Source: an uncultured Clostridia bacterium
GTDB taxonomy: Bacteria > Bacillota > Clostridia > CAKSNL01 > HGM11501
Assembly: GCA_934476235.1 (NCBI GenBank)
Contig: CAKSNL010000002.1
Location: 310,001 to 374,000, forward strand
DNA: 64,000 bases
Reading direction: 5' to 3'
A model generated the notes under the pieces. It had not been told where the DNA came from. It did not search any database and saw only the letters and a program-made list of their open reading frames with translations. The position numbers and the translations under genes were made by a program. This document shows, in pieces, positions 33,852-41,763 of this stretch. Position 1 is the stretch's first letter. Each line of letters opens with the position of its first letter.

Positions 33852-34946
33852 ATGAAAATGGGTATAGTGGGACTTCCCAATGTCGGGAAGAGCACACTTT
33901 TTAATGCAATAACAAAGGCGGGAGCGGAGTCGGCAAACTATCCTTTCTGCACGATCGAGCCGAATGTCGGCGTCGTCGCGGTTCCGGATCACCGCATGGA
34001 TGTGCTTGCCGAGATGTATAATCCCGAGAAATACACTCCGGCGGTAGTTGAGTTTGTCGATATTGCCGGGCTTGTGAAGGGCGCCTCCAAGGGCGAGGGT
34101 CTGGGCAACAAGTTCCTTTCGCATATAAGGGAGGTTGACGCGATAATTCATGTGGTCCGCTGCTTTGAGGATCCAGATGTCGTGCACGTTGACGGCAGCG
34201 TCGATCCCATGCGCGATATTGAAACGATTAATTACGAGCTCATATTTGCCGATATTGAGACTGTTGATAAGAGAATCGACAAGGCAACGAAAATGCTTAA
34301 GGGCGATAAGAAATATCAGGCGGAGATTGATGTCTTAAAAAAGATAAAGGCGTGTCTGGAGTCCGGAAAGCCGGCGAGAAGCGCCGATATATCGGATGAC
34401 GAGAAGGCGCTTGTATCGGACATGTCGCTCCTTACCGCAAAGCCCGTTATTTACGCGGCGAATGTTTCGGAGGACGAGCTTTCGTCCGGAGCGGAGGATA
34501 ACAAATATATCAAGGCGCTTACCGAGCTTGCCGAAAAGGAGGGGAGCGAGGTACTTCCCGTTTCCGCAAAAATAGAGGAGGAAATAAGCCAGCTGGAGCC
34601 CGATGAAAAGGCGGAGTTTTTAAGTGCGCTCAATCTTGAAGAGTCCGGACTTGACAGACTGGTTAAAAAAAGCTATAAGCTTTTAGGGCTTATAAGCTAT
34701 CTTACCGCCGGTCCCAAGGAGGTCAGGGCGTGGACTATAAAGAGGGGGACAAAGGCTCCCCAGGCTGCCGGAAAGATCCACAGTGATTTTGAGCGCGGCT
34801 TTATCCGAGCCGAGGTTGTCGCATTTAACGACCTGTTATCGTGCGGGTCGATGGCGGCGGCAAAGGAAAAGGGACTTTTAAGAAGCGAGGGAAAGGAATA
34901 CGTTATGCAGGACGGTGACGTTGTTGTGTTCCGCTTTAACGTTTGA
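33852..34946 (+). CDS. ychF: Redox-regulated ribosome-binding GTPase/ATPase YchF
   Basis: A 364-residue OBG-family nucleotide hydrolase that binds ribosomes and the proteasome-like or stress machinery in other organisms. The P-loop is GLPNVGKST at the N-terminus and the switch II segment is FVDIAGLVKGASKGEGLGN. A NKxE-type recognition motif is replaced by the usual YchF form (YAANVSED). The C-terminal TGS domain has TIKRGTKAPQAAGKIHSDFE and ends in VVVFRFNV. The second ATG, at 33852, has better spacing (9 bases) to AAAAGGAGA than the one at 33846. Size and motifs are normal for the family. It stands as a single gene with its own promoter and terminator. Confidence 0.97.
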   Translation: MKMGIVGLPNVGKSTLFNAITKAGAESANYPFCTIEPNVGVVAVPDHRMDVLAEMYNPEKYTPAVVEFVDIAGLVKGASKGEGLGNKFLSHIREVDAIIHVVRCFEDPDVVHVDGSVDPMRDIETINYELIFADIETVDKRIDKATKMLKGDKKYQAEIDVLKKIKACLESGKPARSADISDDEKALVSDMSLLTAKPVIYAANVSEDELSSGAEDNKYIKALTELAEKEGSEVLPVSAKIEEEISQLEPDEKAEFLSALNLEESGLDRLVKKSYKLLGLISYLTAGPKEVRAWTIKRGTKAPQAAGKIHSDFERGFIRAEVVAFNDLLSCGSMAAAKEKGLLRSEGKEYVMQDGDVVVFRFNV

Positions 34947-34996
34947 TATATAAAACTCCCGGTGCCTCGGTAAAATCGGCAGAATGTACCATAAAT

Positions 34997-35040
34997 GACC
35001 CGCCGTATGCTTTATAGTAAAAGCATACGGCGGGCTTTTA
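34997..35040 (+). terminator. Terminator of ychF
   Basis: A 15-bp stem CCCGCCGTATGCTTT (34999-35013) / AAAGCATACGGCGGG (35020-35034), followed by CTTTTA. It lies only 34 bases before the PolC-like gene, with no clear promoter between. Confidence 0.85.
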
Positions 35041-35073
35041 ACTGCCGGTACCGATATCAAAAGGGGGAAACGG

Positions 35074-37308
35074 ATGATGAAGAAAAAAAGAGTTGAACTG
35101 GGCGTGCACACAAATATGAGCGTGATGGACAGTGTAAATACAGCTTCCGATTACATAGATAGGGCATTACTGGATTGGCAGCCGGCGATTGCCATAACGG
35201 ATAAAGAAAGTGCGGCGGCATTTCCGAAAGCGTATAACACCGTAAATAATAACAACATAAATAAATACAAAGGAATCAAGCTCATCTACGGCTGCGAGCT
35301 TACATGTGAAAACGGATGTCCTTTTTATGTTCTTGCAAAAAACAAAAAGGGACTTAAAAAGCTTTATAAGCTGATTTCAAAGATTTATGATAAAGAAACG
35401 GATGAAGATGAAACCGTTTCTTTAAGCGAGATTGACCGCGAGGACCTGATTTTGGGAACAAGCATAATGGGCGAGCCGATGAAAAAAATCATCGGCGGAG
35501 CGGATGATGACGAATTGGAAAGCGTTTTAAAAAAGTTCGACTATGTCCTTTTAAACCCGGCGGAGTATTTCCCGTGGTACACCAAGGGAGAAGTCAGCGA
35601 CAGTGAAGTGGCAAAAAAGATAACCAAGCGGATAATTTCCCTATGCGAAGAAAATAACGTTTTGCCCGTAGCGTCCGACGAAGCGCATTTTGTGTTCTCG
35701 GACGACGGCGAATGCAGAAAAATGCTGCTTGAATTTAAGGGGGAGAAGGATTGTGAAAATCAGCCGAACCTTTATTTCAGAACGACCGACGAAATGCTTT
35801 ATGAGTTTGAATACCTCGGGAAGAAAAAGGCGCGCGAGGTCGTTATAAAAAATTCAAACCTCATTGCGGATATGGCGGATGATACATTCCCGCCCTATGA
35901 TGAGGCGGTTTACCCGAACGAGAGCGAAAAGCTTATAAAAATGACTTACGATGCCGCATATAAAAAATACGGAGATCCGCTTCCCGAAGCCGTAAAAGAA
36001 AGAATTGAATCGGAGATAAGCATATTAAGTGGCAACAGTAAAAATGTCATGGAATTTATTCTTGCCCGTGAAATTTCAAATAACGCATTGTCAAAGGGAT
36101 TTCGCCTCGGCAACCGGGGAGATATCGGCTCGTCGTTTGTTGCATATCTTTTAGGCATAACCGATATAAATCCGCTTGATGCGCATTATTTTTGCGAAAA
36201 ATGCAGGTACATAGAATTTCACAATGAAGAAAAATGCGGGGCGGATCTGCCGGATAAAATATGCCCGGGCTGCAAAGAGGAGCTTGGGAAGGACGGGTTC
36301 ACGCTGCCGCAGGAGGTGTGCATGGGGTGCGACTCCGAGCGGAATATTACAATAGATTTTAATGTACCGAAGGAGTTATTGGGCGAGTCGCGCGAAGTGC
36401 TTAAAAACAGCGCAAAAGGCAAAACGGCAGACTTCGGTGAGGAGCATGTTTTGAGCGGCGAAGAGGCGTACGATATATTGGGAGAATACATGCGTAAAAG
36501 AAAACTGAAATTCAGCAGTTTTATAGAAGCGGAATATGCCGAAAAACTGATCGGATGCAAGCGCGATGGAAAAATTATATCCTATGGCGGAGGAATTTTT
36601 GTTCTGCCGCCGGATAAGGAAGCGGAGGATTATACGACCGTGCAGCATTTTTCGAACATTCCCGGGCGGAAAGGAATGCATTTTTCTTATCAGGAATTTT
36701 GGAAATTGCTTTTGAGGATCTATTTATTCGATCACGGTACGCTCCAGGCAATACACAATCTTGAAGATATTACCGGAAAAAAATCAAGCGATATAAGGCT
36801 TGACGATAAGGCGACCATGGAGCTTATAAATAACTGCGACACGGACGGAATAGATGAATTTGAAAAAGAAGCCGCGAAGGAAATGATCAAAACCGTAAAG
36901 CCCGGGAAATTTGAGGATCTGATAAAAATATCCGGCTTTTTGCACGGAACGGGTGTGTGGGTCTATAACGGTGAAGAGCTTTTTAAAAAGGGATTTGATT
37001 TTTCGGAGCTTGTATCGCTGCGTGACGATGTAATGCTTGAGTTAATGAAATACGGAATTGACAGAAAAACGGCATACATGATCTCGGAACGCGTGAAATA
37101 CGGAAAAGGAGTGCATGGAAATATGTCTAAGCTTAAAAAAGCGGGCGTGCCCAAATGGTTTATAGATTCATGCAATGCCGCCGCCTATATGTTCCCGAAA
37201 GCTCACAGCGCCGGTTATGTTAAAAATTCGTTCATACTGGCATATTATAAGGCGCATTACAGAGAAGAATTTAATAAGGTCATGGAAGGATATAAAACGG
37301 AGGAGTAA
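35074..37308 (+). CDS. Shortened, catalytically damaged PolC-like (family C) DNA polymerase relative
   Basis: A 744-residue paralog of the alpha subunit of the Gram-positive replicative polymerase, about half the length of PolC. It lacks the N-terminal OB part and the 3'-5' exonuclease. The PHP region is recognisable (KRVELGVHTNMSVMD, AITDKESAAAFPKAY, IYGCEL), but metal ligands are lost: HxH reads GVH and the DH of AITDH reads DK. The palm/finger region keeps GDIGSSFVAYLLGITDINPL and a four-cysteine zinc knuckle (CEKC...CPGC). The acidic pair of the PolC motif DIDLNF reads TIDFNV, so one catalytic Asp is lost. It ends with YMFPKAHSAGYVKNSF. Synthesis is unlikely; DNA binding or a structural role is possible. 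It is coupled to a PD-(D/E)XK nuclease gene. Confidence 0.8.
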   Translation: MMKKKRVELGVHTNMSVMDSVNTASDYIDRALLDWQPAIAITDKESAAAFPKAYNTVNNNNINKYKGIKLIYGCELTCENGCPFYVLAKNKKGLKKLYKLISKIYDKETDEDETVSLSEIDREDLILGTSIMGEPMKKIIGGADDDELESVLKKFDYVLLNPAEYFPWYTKGEVSDSEVAKKITKRIISLCEENNVLPVASDEAHFVFSDDGECRKMLLEFKGEKDCENQPNLYFRTTDEMLYEFEYLGKKKAREVVIKNSNLIADMADDTFPPYDEAVYPNESEKLIKMTYDAAYKKYGDPLPEAVKERIESEISILSGNSKNVMEFILAREISNNALSKGFRLGNRGDIGSSFVAYLLGITDINPLDAHYFCEKCRYIEFHNEEKCGADLPDKICPGCKEELGKDGFTLPQEVCMGCDSERNITIDFNVPKELLGESREVLKNSAKGKTADFGEEHVLSGEEAYDILGEYMRKRKLKFSSFIEAEYAEKLIGCKRDGKIISYGGGIFVLPPDKEAEDYTTVQHFSNIPGRKGMHFSYQEFWKLLLRIYLFDHGTLQAIHNLEDITGKKSSDIRLDDKATMELINNCDTDGIDEFEKEAAKEMIKTVKPGKFEDLIKISGFLHGTGVWVYNGEELFKKGFDFSELVSLRDDVMLELMKYGIDRKTAYMISERVKYGKGVHGNMSKLKKAGVPKWFIDSCNAAAYMFPKAHSAGYVKNSFILAYYKAHYREEFNKVMEGYKTEE

Positions 37309-37310
37309 TT

Positions 37311-38405
37311 ATGAGACCTAATATATTTGATTATGCGAAAAAGGAACTGTCGCAGGACGCGGTTGTTTGCTGGCTTTTAAATTGCTGTCATTCTGCTGAG
37401 AGGACCTACAAAACGATCGGGCTTGATTTTATAAGGTTTATTTTGGGCGATGAAAGCATAAACGAGAACAATACGGAGCTTGAGAAAAACAGTCCGCACG
37501 CGCAGTATTACCATATGGATGTATATGCGAACATTCGCGTCGGAAATGAAATAATCCCGGTCATATTTGAGGATAAGACCGACACTTTTTTACACGGAGA
37601 ACAGGAAAAAAGGTATACGGAAACGGTCAACTCATGGAAAAATAACGAAAAGTGGACAAAAGGACTGTTTGACAGCGACAAATTAACGTGGAGCAAAAAT
37701 ACAAGGTATGTGTTCTTCAAAACCGGTTATGTTTTCGACTGGCAGAAAGATGAGGTAGAGCGTCTGAAGGATAAAATAAATGCGGAGGTCAGAACCTGCT
37801 ACATTGACGACATGATCGGGTTTATTAAAAAACACAAGGATAAGGATTTGCTGCTCGCCGATTATTACGACCATTTGTTAAAGCGAAAATCGGCGCTTAA
37901 CGGCTGTATTGAAGAAAAGTGCAACAGGTATTTTAATAAAATATTCGGCGATAGGGGGTGCTTTAAGTGGAGCTACCAGCAGTGGGCGGCAAGAAGTATC
38001 GGCTATATCGGGGATGAAAGCAAAAAAAGCGAGAACACGATAAATTACGTGATAAGGTCCGGCTGGCGGAAAAATGACGGAAAAACCATGTATTTTATAG
38101 CCTTTCAGCAGTACCGCAACGAGAAAACGCTTTACGGGAGCAGGGAAAAAAAGAGGCTCCTGACAGAGCAAAGGTATGAAATTACATATGAAACAAGAGA
38201 TATTTGCAAAAGTGTTGCGGATGAATTAGGGGTGGAAATTAAACTTAAAGATAACTCAAAAAACCGGATGCCGGACCAGAATAATATTTTTATAATGTTT
38301 ATAAATGACGGCAATGAAGATGAAGTGTGCGGATTTTTCAAAAGCTTCATTGAAAGATTCAATATACTTGCCAAGGAAAGGCTTAAGGAATATGTGATAT
38401 GTTAA
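37311..38405 (+). CDS. PD-(D/E)XK nuclease superfamily protein
   Basis: A 364-residue protein starting two bases after the PolC-like stop, with its ribosome site GGAGGAG inside the upstream gene, so translation is probably coupled. The opening motif FDYAKKELSQDAVVCWLL and the core MDVYANI ... VIFEDKTDT (Asp near 69; Glu and Lys near 86-88) match the PD-(D/E)XK_4 group of uncharacterised nucleases. The C-terminal half is basic and probably binds nucleic acid. The family has restriction-like and repair-like members; target and specificity are unknown. It forms a two-gene unit with the PolC-like protein. Confidence 0.8.
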   Translation: MRPNIFDYAKKELSQDAVVCWLLNCCHSAERTYKTIGLDFIRFILGDESINENNTELEKNSPHAQYYHMDVYANIRVGNEIIPVIFEDKTDTFLHGEQEKRYTETVNSWKNNEKWTKGLFDSDKLTWSKNTRYVFFKTGYVFDWQKDEVERLKDKINAEVRTCYIDDMIGFIKKHKDKDLLLADYYDHLLKRKSALNGCIEEKCNRYFNKIFGDRGCFKWSYQQWAARSIGYIGDESKKSENTINYVIRSGWRKNDGKTMYFIAFQQYRNEKTLYGSREKKRLLTEQRYEITYETRDICKSVADELGVEIKLKDNSKNRMPDQNNIFIMFINDGNEDEVCGFFKSFIERFNILAKERLKEYVIC

Positions 38406-38523
38406 AAATGAAGGTGTCCGGCTTTATGTGGCACAGACCCTATGCTTTTTTAGCGGAAGGACGCTGCCTCGGATGAAAGAGCAGCTTATAATAGGCGATA
38501 AAGTAAAATAATGTACGCTTTTT

Positions 38524-38573
38524 GGTACACCGTATCCGGTAAAATATAATTATCGGATACGGTGTATTTTTTT
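38524..38573 (+). terminator. Terminator of the PolC-like/nuclease pair
   Basis: Stem TACACCGTATCCG (38526-38538) / CGGATACGGTGTA (38554-38566), followed by TTTTTTT. It lies about 120 bases after the nuclease stop; the 120 bases hold no clear gene. Confidence 0.88.
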
Positions 38574-38659
38574 AAGGGGGAGTTGATGAATCATGACGTA
38601 TATTTAGTGCGGTTTTATTGGCTGCTGTTAAAGAACTTAAGGAAAGGAAGTAAATTAAA

Positions 38660-38944
38660 ATGAAAAAGAATTCAAATGCTGTAATTTTACTTATAATTGT
38701 TGAGGCTGTTATATTTGCTATTGCATATAAAGTGTCGGGCAGTGTTCGCGACGCTTTTATATGTTGTTTATTTATAACAGTAACTGTTGTATTGGGCAGT
38801 ATCAACCAAGAGAGAACAGGCAATGTTACGAATGAATATACAGAGGCGGCTCTCAATAATACGGATTTGGGAACCGGTGCTACAATAGCAGAGCTTAAGA
38901 ACTTAAACCACAGATTGGATGAATTGGATAAGAAGCTTAAATAA
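38660..38944 (+). CDS. Small two-helix membrane protein with C-terminal coiled coil
   Basis: A protein of 94 residues. Two membrane helices (about residues 6-22 and 31-48) are joined by a very short loop, followed by a soluble tail whose last 25 residues (IAELKNLNHRLDELDKKLK) have a clear coiled-coil heptad pattern. The ATG follows AAGGAAGGAAAG. No enzyme motif is present. The architecture, a membrane hairpin plus a short coil, suggests self-association. It is a single gene between a terminator and a bidirectional terminator. Function unknown. Confidence 0.7.
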   Translation: MKKNSNAVILLIIVEAVIFAIAYKVSGSVRDAFICCLFITVTVVLGSINQERTGNVTNEYTEAALNNTDLGTGATIAELKNLNHRLDELDKKLK

Positions 38945-38957
38945 AATGGACGGTAAA

Positions 38958-38996
38958 AAAATAACACGGATTTTAGCCTGTCCGTGTTATTTTTTT
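38958..38996. terminator. Bidirectional terminator
   Basis: Stem ATAACACGGA (38961-38970) / TCCGTGTTAT (38981-38990) with T runs on both strands. It separates the small membrane protein gene from the convergent gene ending at 38987. Confidence 0.88.
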
Positions 38997-39358
38997 GCGT
39001 ATTTATAATGCGGTGAATTGTCAATCTTAAAATCTACGCGCCCGATGCCGTTTTCGGGATACAGTAAAAATGCGTCAATGATTTTTTGCTTTAACTCATC
39101 GGTAATATAGTTTGTAAAAATAATTGCCTTTCCGTTTCTTACTTCCGCTCTGCCGCGGGGATGAAAATTGTATTCTTTGTTGCCTGTTATGCCCTTGGGC
39201 AAGGTGCTCCACGCGTTTTTATGGTTGAAATTTCCGCCGCTTTTGGAGAGCATACCGGAGGGAATATCTTCGACGAGATTTCCCAAAGAATCGCATTTTG
39301 CCTTTAATAATATGAGCTCATCATCCGGCTTTATCCAGAATATTCCTTTAAAGACCAT
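38987..39358 (-). CDS. Uncharacterised 123-residue protein
   Basis: A soluble protein of 123 residues that I cannot place in a named family. It begins with a beta-rich segment (GIFWIKPDDELILLKAKCD) and has a NFNHKNAWSTLPKGI motif in the middle. It continues with NFHPRGRAEVRNGKAIIF and ends FKIDNSPHYKYAKK. The aromatic and histidine residues in these motifs could form a small binding or catalytic site. The ATG follows AAAGGAG. It overlaps the preceding minus-strand gene by 28 bases, so the two are co-expressed and probably work together. Confidence 0.65.
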   Translation of the reverse strand: MVFKGIFWIKPDDELILLKAKCDSLGNLVEDIPSGMLSKSGGNFNHKNAWSTLPKGITGNKEYNFHPRGRAEVRNGKAIIFTNYITDELKQKIIDAFLLYPENGIGRVDFKIDNSPHYKYAKK

Positions 39359-40338
39359 GCTTTAAGACTCCTTTCAAGAATATCTCCAAGCTCTTTTTCA
39401 GTGACTCCATCGCCGGTTTTGTCAGTGTTATATATATTCTCCCATAGAATGTCTCCGAGTGAGGGGCGCGTGTCGGAAGCAGAACCGGACTTTAGCGCAT
39501 CCGAAAATTTTTTAAGTATTTTCATGTTTTCGGGAAGCGCACCCTGATACCTTTTTAACCGATACATGGGCGAAAAGAGCGGGGAATGGGAAAAATCTTT
39601 AATAAATACGCTTGAGTGTTTTAAGGCTCCCGTAATGAATTTACCGTCCTTTGACAAACAAAGTACCTGCGGAAAGCAGCAATCGTTTGAATCGGGACGG
39701 GTTTCGATAATAAGCCCGATTCGCCAGTGATAGCTCGGCGTTGAATCAATAAGAACAATGTCGCCCTCACAAAAGGGGTGGGGAACGTTGATGTCAGCCG
39801 TGTGACATGCGCCGTTAAAGCCTGTTACGGCGCCGTCGTGAGTAACAAACCACCGTATTTGTTCATGCATTTCGCCGTTATCATCGGGAGAATATTTCTC
39901 TATGGTGTACCAAAATGTAGGCTCCGGGACGTCTGAATACGATTTTTTGGCATCCTCCCATTCGCTTTGGATATAATGCAAAGCCTTGCGTAAGCTTGTA
40001 TACGGGGAATAACCGTAGAGCTTTTCATCATTTATATCATCGTCAAACCCGTACTCGCCGACAATATAAACGTCGCCGTGTATTTTGCAAAAGTGCCCGA
40101 CCGCACGCTCAAATTCATATATGTCGGATCGGAGCTTTTTGCCTTCAAAATCATCCTTTTTATCATTTGAGTTATAAAGCCTTTCTAAGAGCATCAGCTT
40201 TCTCCGGATGTCTGCCCTTGCTCCTTTGATGATATCTGCTTTTGTTAAAATGCTGAGCGAGTCAAATTCCGAATTTATGCAGGATTTCATTTCATCGCTT
40301 TCAAAAAGACCGACAATCTCTGATTTTAAACTGTTCAT
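39331..40338 (-). CDS. Uncharacterised 335-residue protein
   Basis: A soluble protein of 335 residues with no motif I recognise. The first ~110 residues are helical and charged (LTKADIIKGARADIRRKLML). The middle holds a beta-rich part with the segments MHEQIRWFVTHDGAVTGFNG, CEGDIVLIDSTPSYHWRIGL and PQVLCLSKDGKFI, which could be a small barrel. The C-terminus is helical again. The ATG follows AAGGGGGG. It overlaps the 123-residue protein gene, which suggests a functional pair. Function unknown. Confidence 0.65.
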   Translation of the reverse strand: MNSLKSEIVGLFESDEMKSCINSEFDSLSILTKADIIKGARADIRRKLMLLERLYNSNDKKDDFEGKKLRSDIYEFERAVGHFCKIHGDVYIVGEYGFDDDINDEKLYGYSPYTSLRKALHYIQSEWEDAKKSYSDVPEPTFWYTIEKYSPDDNGEMHEQIRWFVTHDGAVTGFNGACHTADINVPHPFCEGDIVLIDSTPSYHWRIGLIIETRPDSNDCCFPQVLCLSKDGKFITGALKHSSVFIKDFSHSPLFSPMYRLKRYQGALPENMKILKKFSDALKSGSASDTRPSLGDILWENIYNTDKTGDGVTEKELGDILERSLKAWSLKEYSG

Positions 40339-40392
40339 GGTCTTTGCCCCCCTTAAAACTCAGTATAGCACCGTGTATGTACCGAAAAGAGT

Positions 40393-40427
40393 ACAAAAAA
40401 GAGACTGTGTCTCGCAGTCTCTTTTAT
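40393..40427 (-). terminator. Terminator of the ubiquitin-like protein gene
   Basis: Stem GAGACTG (40401-40407) / CAGTCTC (40415-40421), extended by A/T pairs to AAAAGAGACTG / CAGTCTCTTTT. On the minus strand it is followed by TTTTTT, four bases beyond the stop of the gene ending at 40431. Confidence 0.75.
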
Positions 40428-40430
40428 AAA

Positions 40431-40985
40431 CTAATTTTGCGGTCTCTTATTGTGATTTCTGTGGTAGTTTCTGCTCTTCGGCTTAAAGGGAACGGGAGCG
40501 TTCTCCTTTTTCTGCTCGGTCTGGGTGTTCTGCTGCGAAGGTTCCTTTGAAGCGGGCTTTTTTGAGTCATGCTCCGGTCTTCTCCGCCTCTGATTGGGAT
40601 AGCTTCCCGGCTTTCTCACCGGCTCCTTTTTGGGTGACTCGTCATTCTCGTGGGGGCGCTTTTTCGGCTGCCGCCTGTCGGGACGCGGTCTTTTTGCCGG
40701 AGTGTCATTCTCGGGGAGCGGAGGTATAGGATCAAAGACCGTGGGGATGAGATAAATCTCGTCCCCGTCCGCAACGGAGCACTGCTCAAATGTCTGCGAA
40801 AGATCGGCTATCTCCGTTCCGTTATGTATCACGTGAAATGTCTTGGGGTCTGATGAGTCGATGACGAACTGGAAGCCTATGAGCTTTTCGATCATCACGC
40901 CGACCGGCATATCGTCCGTCACGCGGTAGCGGAGACGGCGCTCCTCGTCCTGACCGTATACAAATAAAAGTGTTAACTTCTGCAT
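40431..40985 (-). CDS. Ubiquitin-fold-like (YukD/EsaB-type?) domain with long basic disordered tail
   Basis: A 184-residue protein. The first ~80 residues look like a beta-grasp fold: TLLFVYGQDEERRLRYRV, VGVMIEKLIGFQFVI, KTFHVIHNGTEIADLSQTF and VADGDEIYLIP follow the strand-helix-strand order of ubiquitin-like YukD/EsaB proteins. The remaining 100 residues are low-complexity, rich in Pro, Lys, Arg, Asn and Gln, and should be disordered and strongly basic, as in a nucleic-acid- or envelope-binding tail. The ATG follows GGAGGAATC. It lies 25 bases after the WalJ-like gene in the same direction and may belong to the murA operon. The fold call is tentative. Confidence 0.6.
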   Translation of the reverse strand: MQKLTLLFVYGQDEERRLRYRVTDDMPVGVMIEKLIGFQFVIDSSDPKTFHVIHNGTEIADLSQTFEQCSVADGDEIYLIPTVFDPIPPLPENDTPAKRPRPDRRQPKKRPHENDESPKKEPVRKPGSYPNQRRRRPEHDSKKPASKEPSQQNTQTEQKKENAPVPFKPKSRNYHRNHNKRPQN

Positions 40986-41010
40986 CCTGATTCCTCCGAT
41001 TTATATTGCC

Positions 41011-41763
41011 TTAAAGAGCGCATGGGACGCTTTTTTGGGCGGTTTTGAGTGTATATGTTTTCCCGGACCGCGACAAACGGGCGTTAACGGTGTCATACGC
41101 CGTTTCCGGGGTGTTGTTCTGACTGCTTAAATGTGCGAGCATAAAAGATTTCGTGCCTTCGCTTAAAAGATAAAGGCAAGCCTCGGCACAGTCGTCATTT
41201 GAAAGGTGACCGCGCTCGCCTTTTATCCGTGCCTTTAAAAAATAAGGATAAGAGCCTGACTTTAAGAGCTCAACATCGTGGTTGGCTTCTATTATAACGC
41301 CCGACGAACCCTTAAGATGCGAAAGCATAGCCTCCGACATAATACCGGTATCGGTAATGAGCGACGCCTTGTCCGAATCCGTTTCAAACGTAAAGGCGAC
41401 GGCTGACGCGTCATGACTCACCGAAAACGGGGTGACGGTAATACCGCCTACGGCAAAAGGTGTTTCGGGCGTGATTATGTTTACCTCTCCGGGGAAGGAA
41501 AGACCGGACTCCGAGAGAGCATCCTTTGTTATGTATAAGGGAATGTTAAAGCTTTTTATGACCGCCTCGGCGGACTTTATATGGTCTCCGTGGGCATGTG
41601 TAATTAAAAGCGCTTTTATTTGCGGAATATCAAGAGATGAAAGCCCGGATAAGATTCTTTTAAGGCTTATTCCGCAGTCTGACAGTATCGCCGTTTTACC
41701 GTCCGACACGGCATAGCAGTTTCCCGACGATGAGCTTGCGATGGAGTAAAGCGAGATATTCAT
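41011..41763 (-). CDS. WalJ/YycJ-like metallo-beta-lactamase-fold hydrolase
   Basis: A 250-residue metallohydrolase. The metal motif THAHGDH lies near residue 54, and the N-terminal segment SSSSGNCYAVSDGKTAILSD is typical of the YycJ/WalJ group. Later ligands are visible: ITDTG and EANHDVELL, and HLSSQNNTPE near the C-terminus. Relatives are predicted exonucleases or RNA-processing hydrolases linked to WalRK wall regulation. The gene overlaps murA by 4 bases (ATGA), so translation is coupled. No walRK gene is adjacent here, so the usual regulatory link cannot be assumed. Confidence 0.88.
   Translation of the reverse strand: MNISLYSIASSSSGNCYAVSDGKTAILSDCGISLKRILSGLSSLDIPQIKALLITHAHGDHIKSAEAVIKSFNIPLYITKDALSESGLSFPGEVNIITPETPFAVGGITVTPFSVSHDASAVAFTFETDSDKASLITDTGIMSEAMLSHLKGSSGVIIEANHDVELLKSGSYPYFLKARIKGERGHLSNDDCAEACLYLLSEGTKSFMLAHLSSQNNTPETAYDTVNARLSRSGKTYTLKTAQKSVPCAL

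Noticed and set aside
38406..38475. Short ATG frame of about 22 codons after the nuclease gene
   Set aside because: No ribosome site and no following motif; it ends quickly and precedes a terminator.
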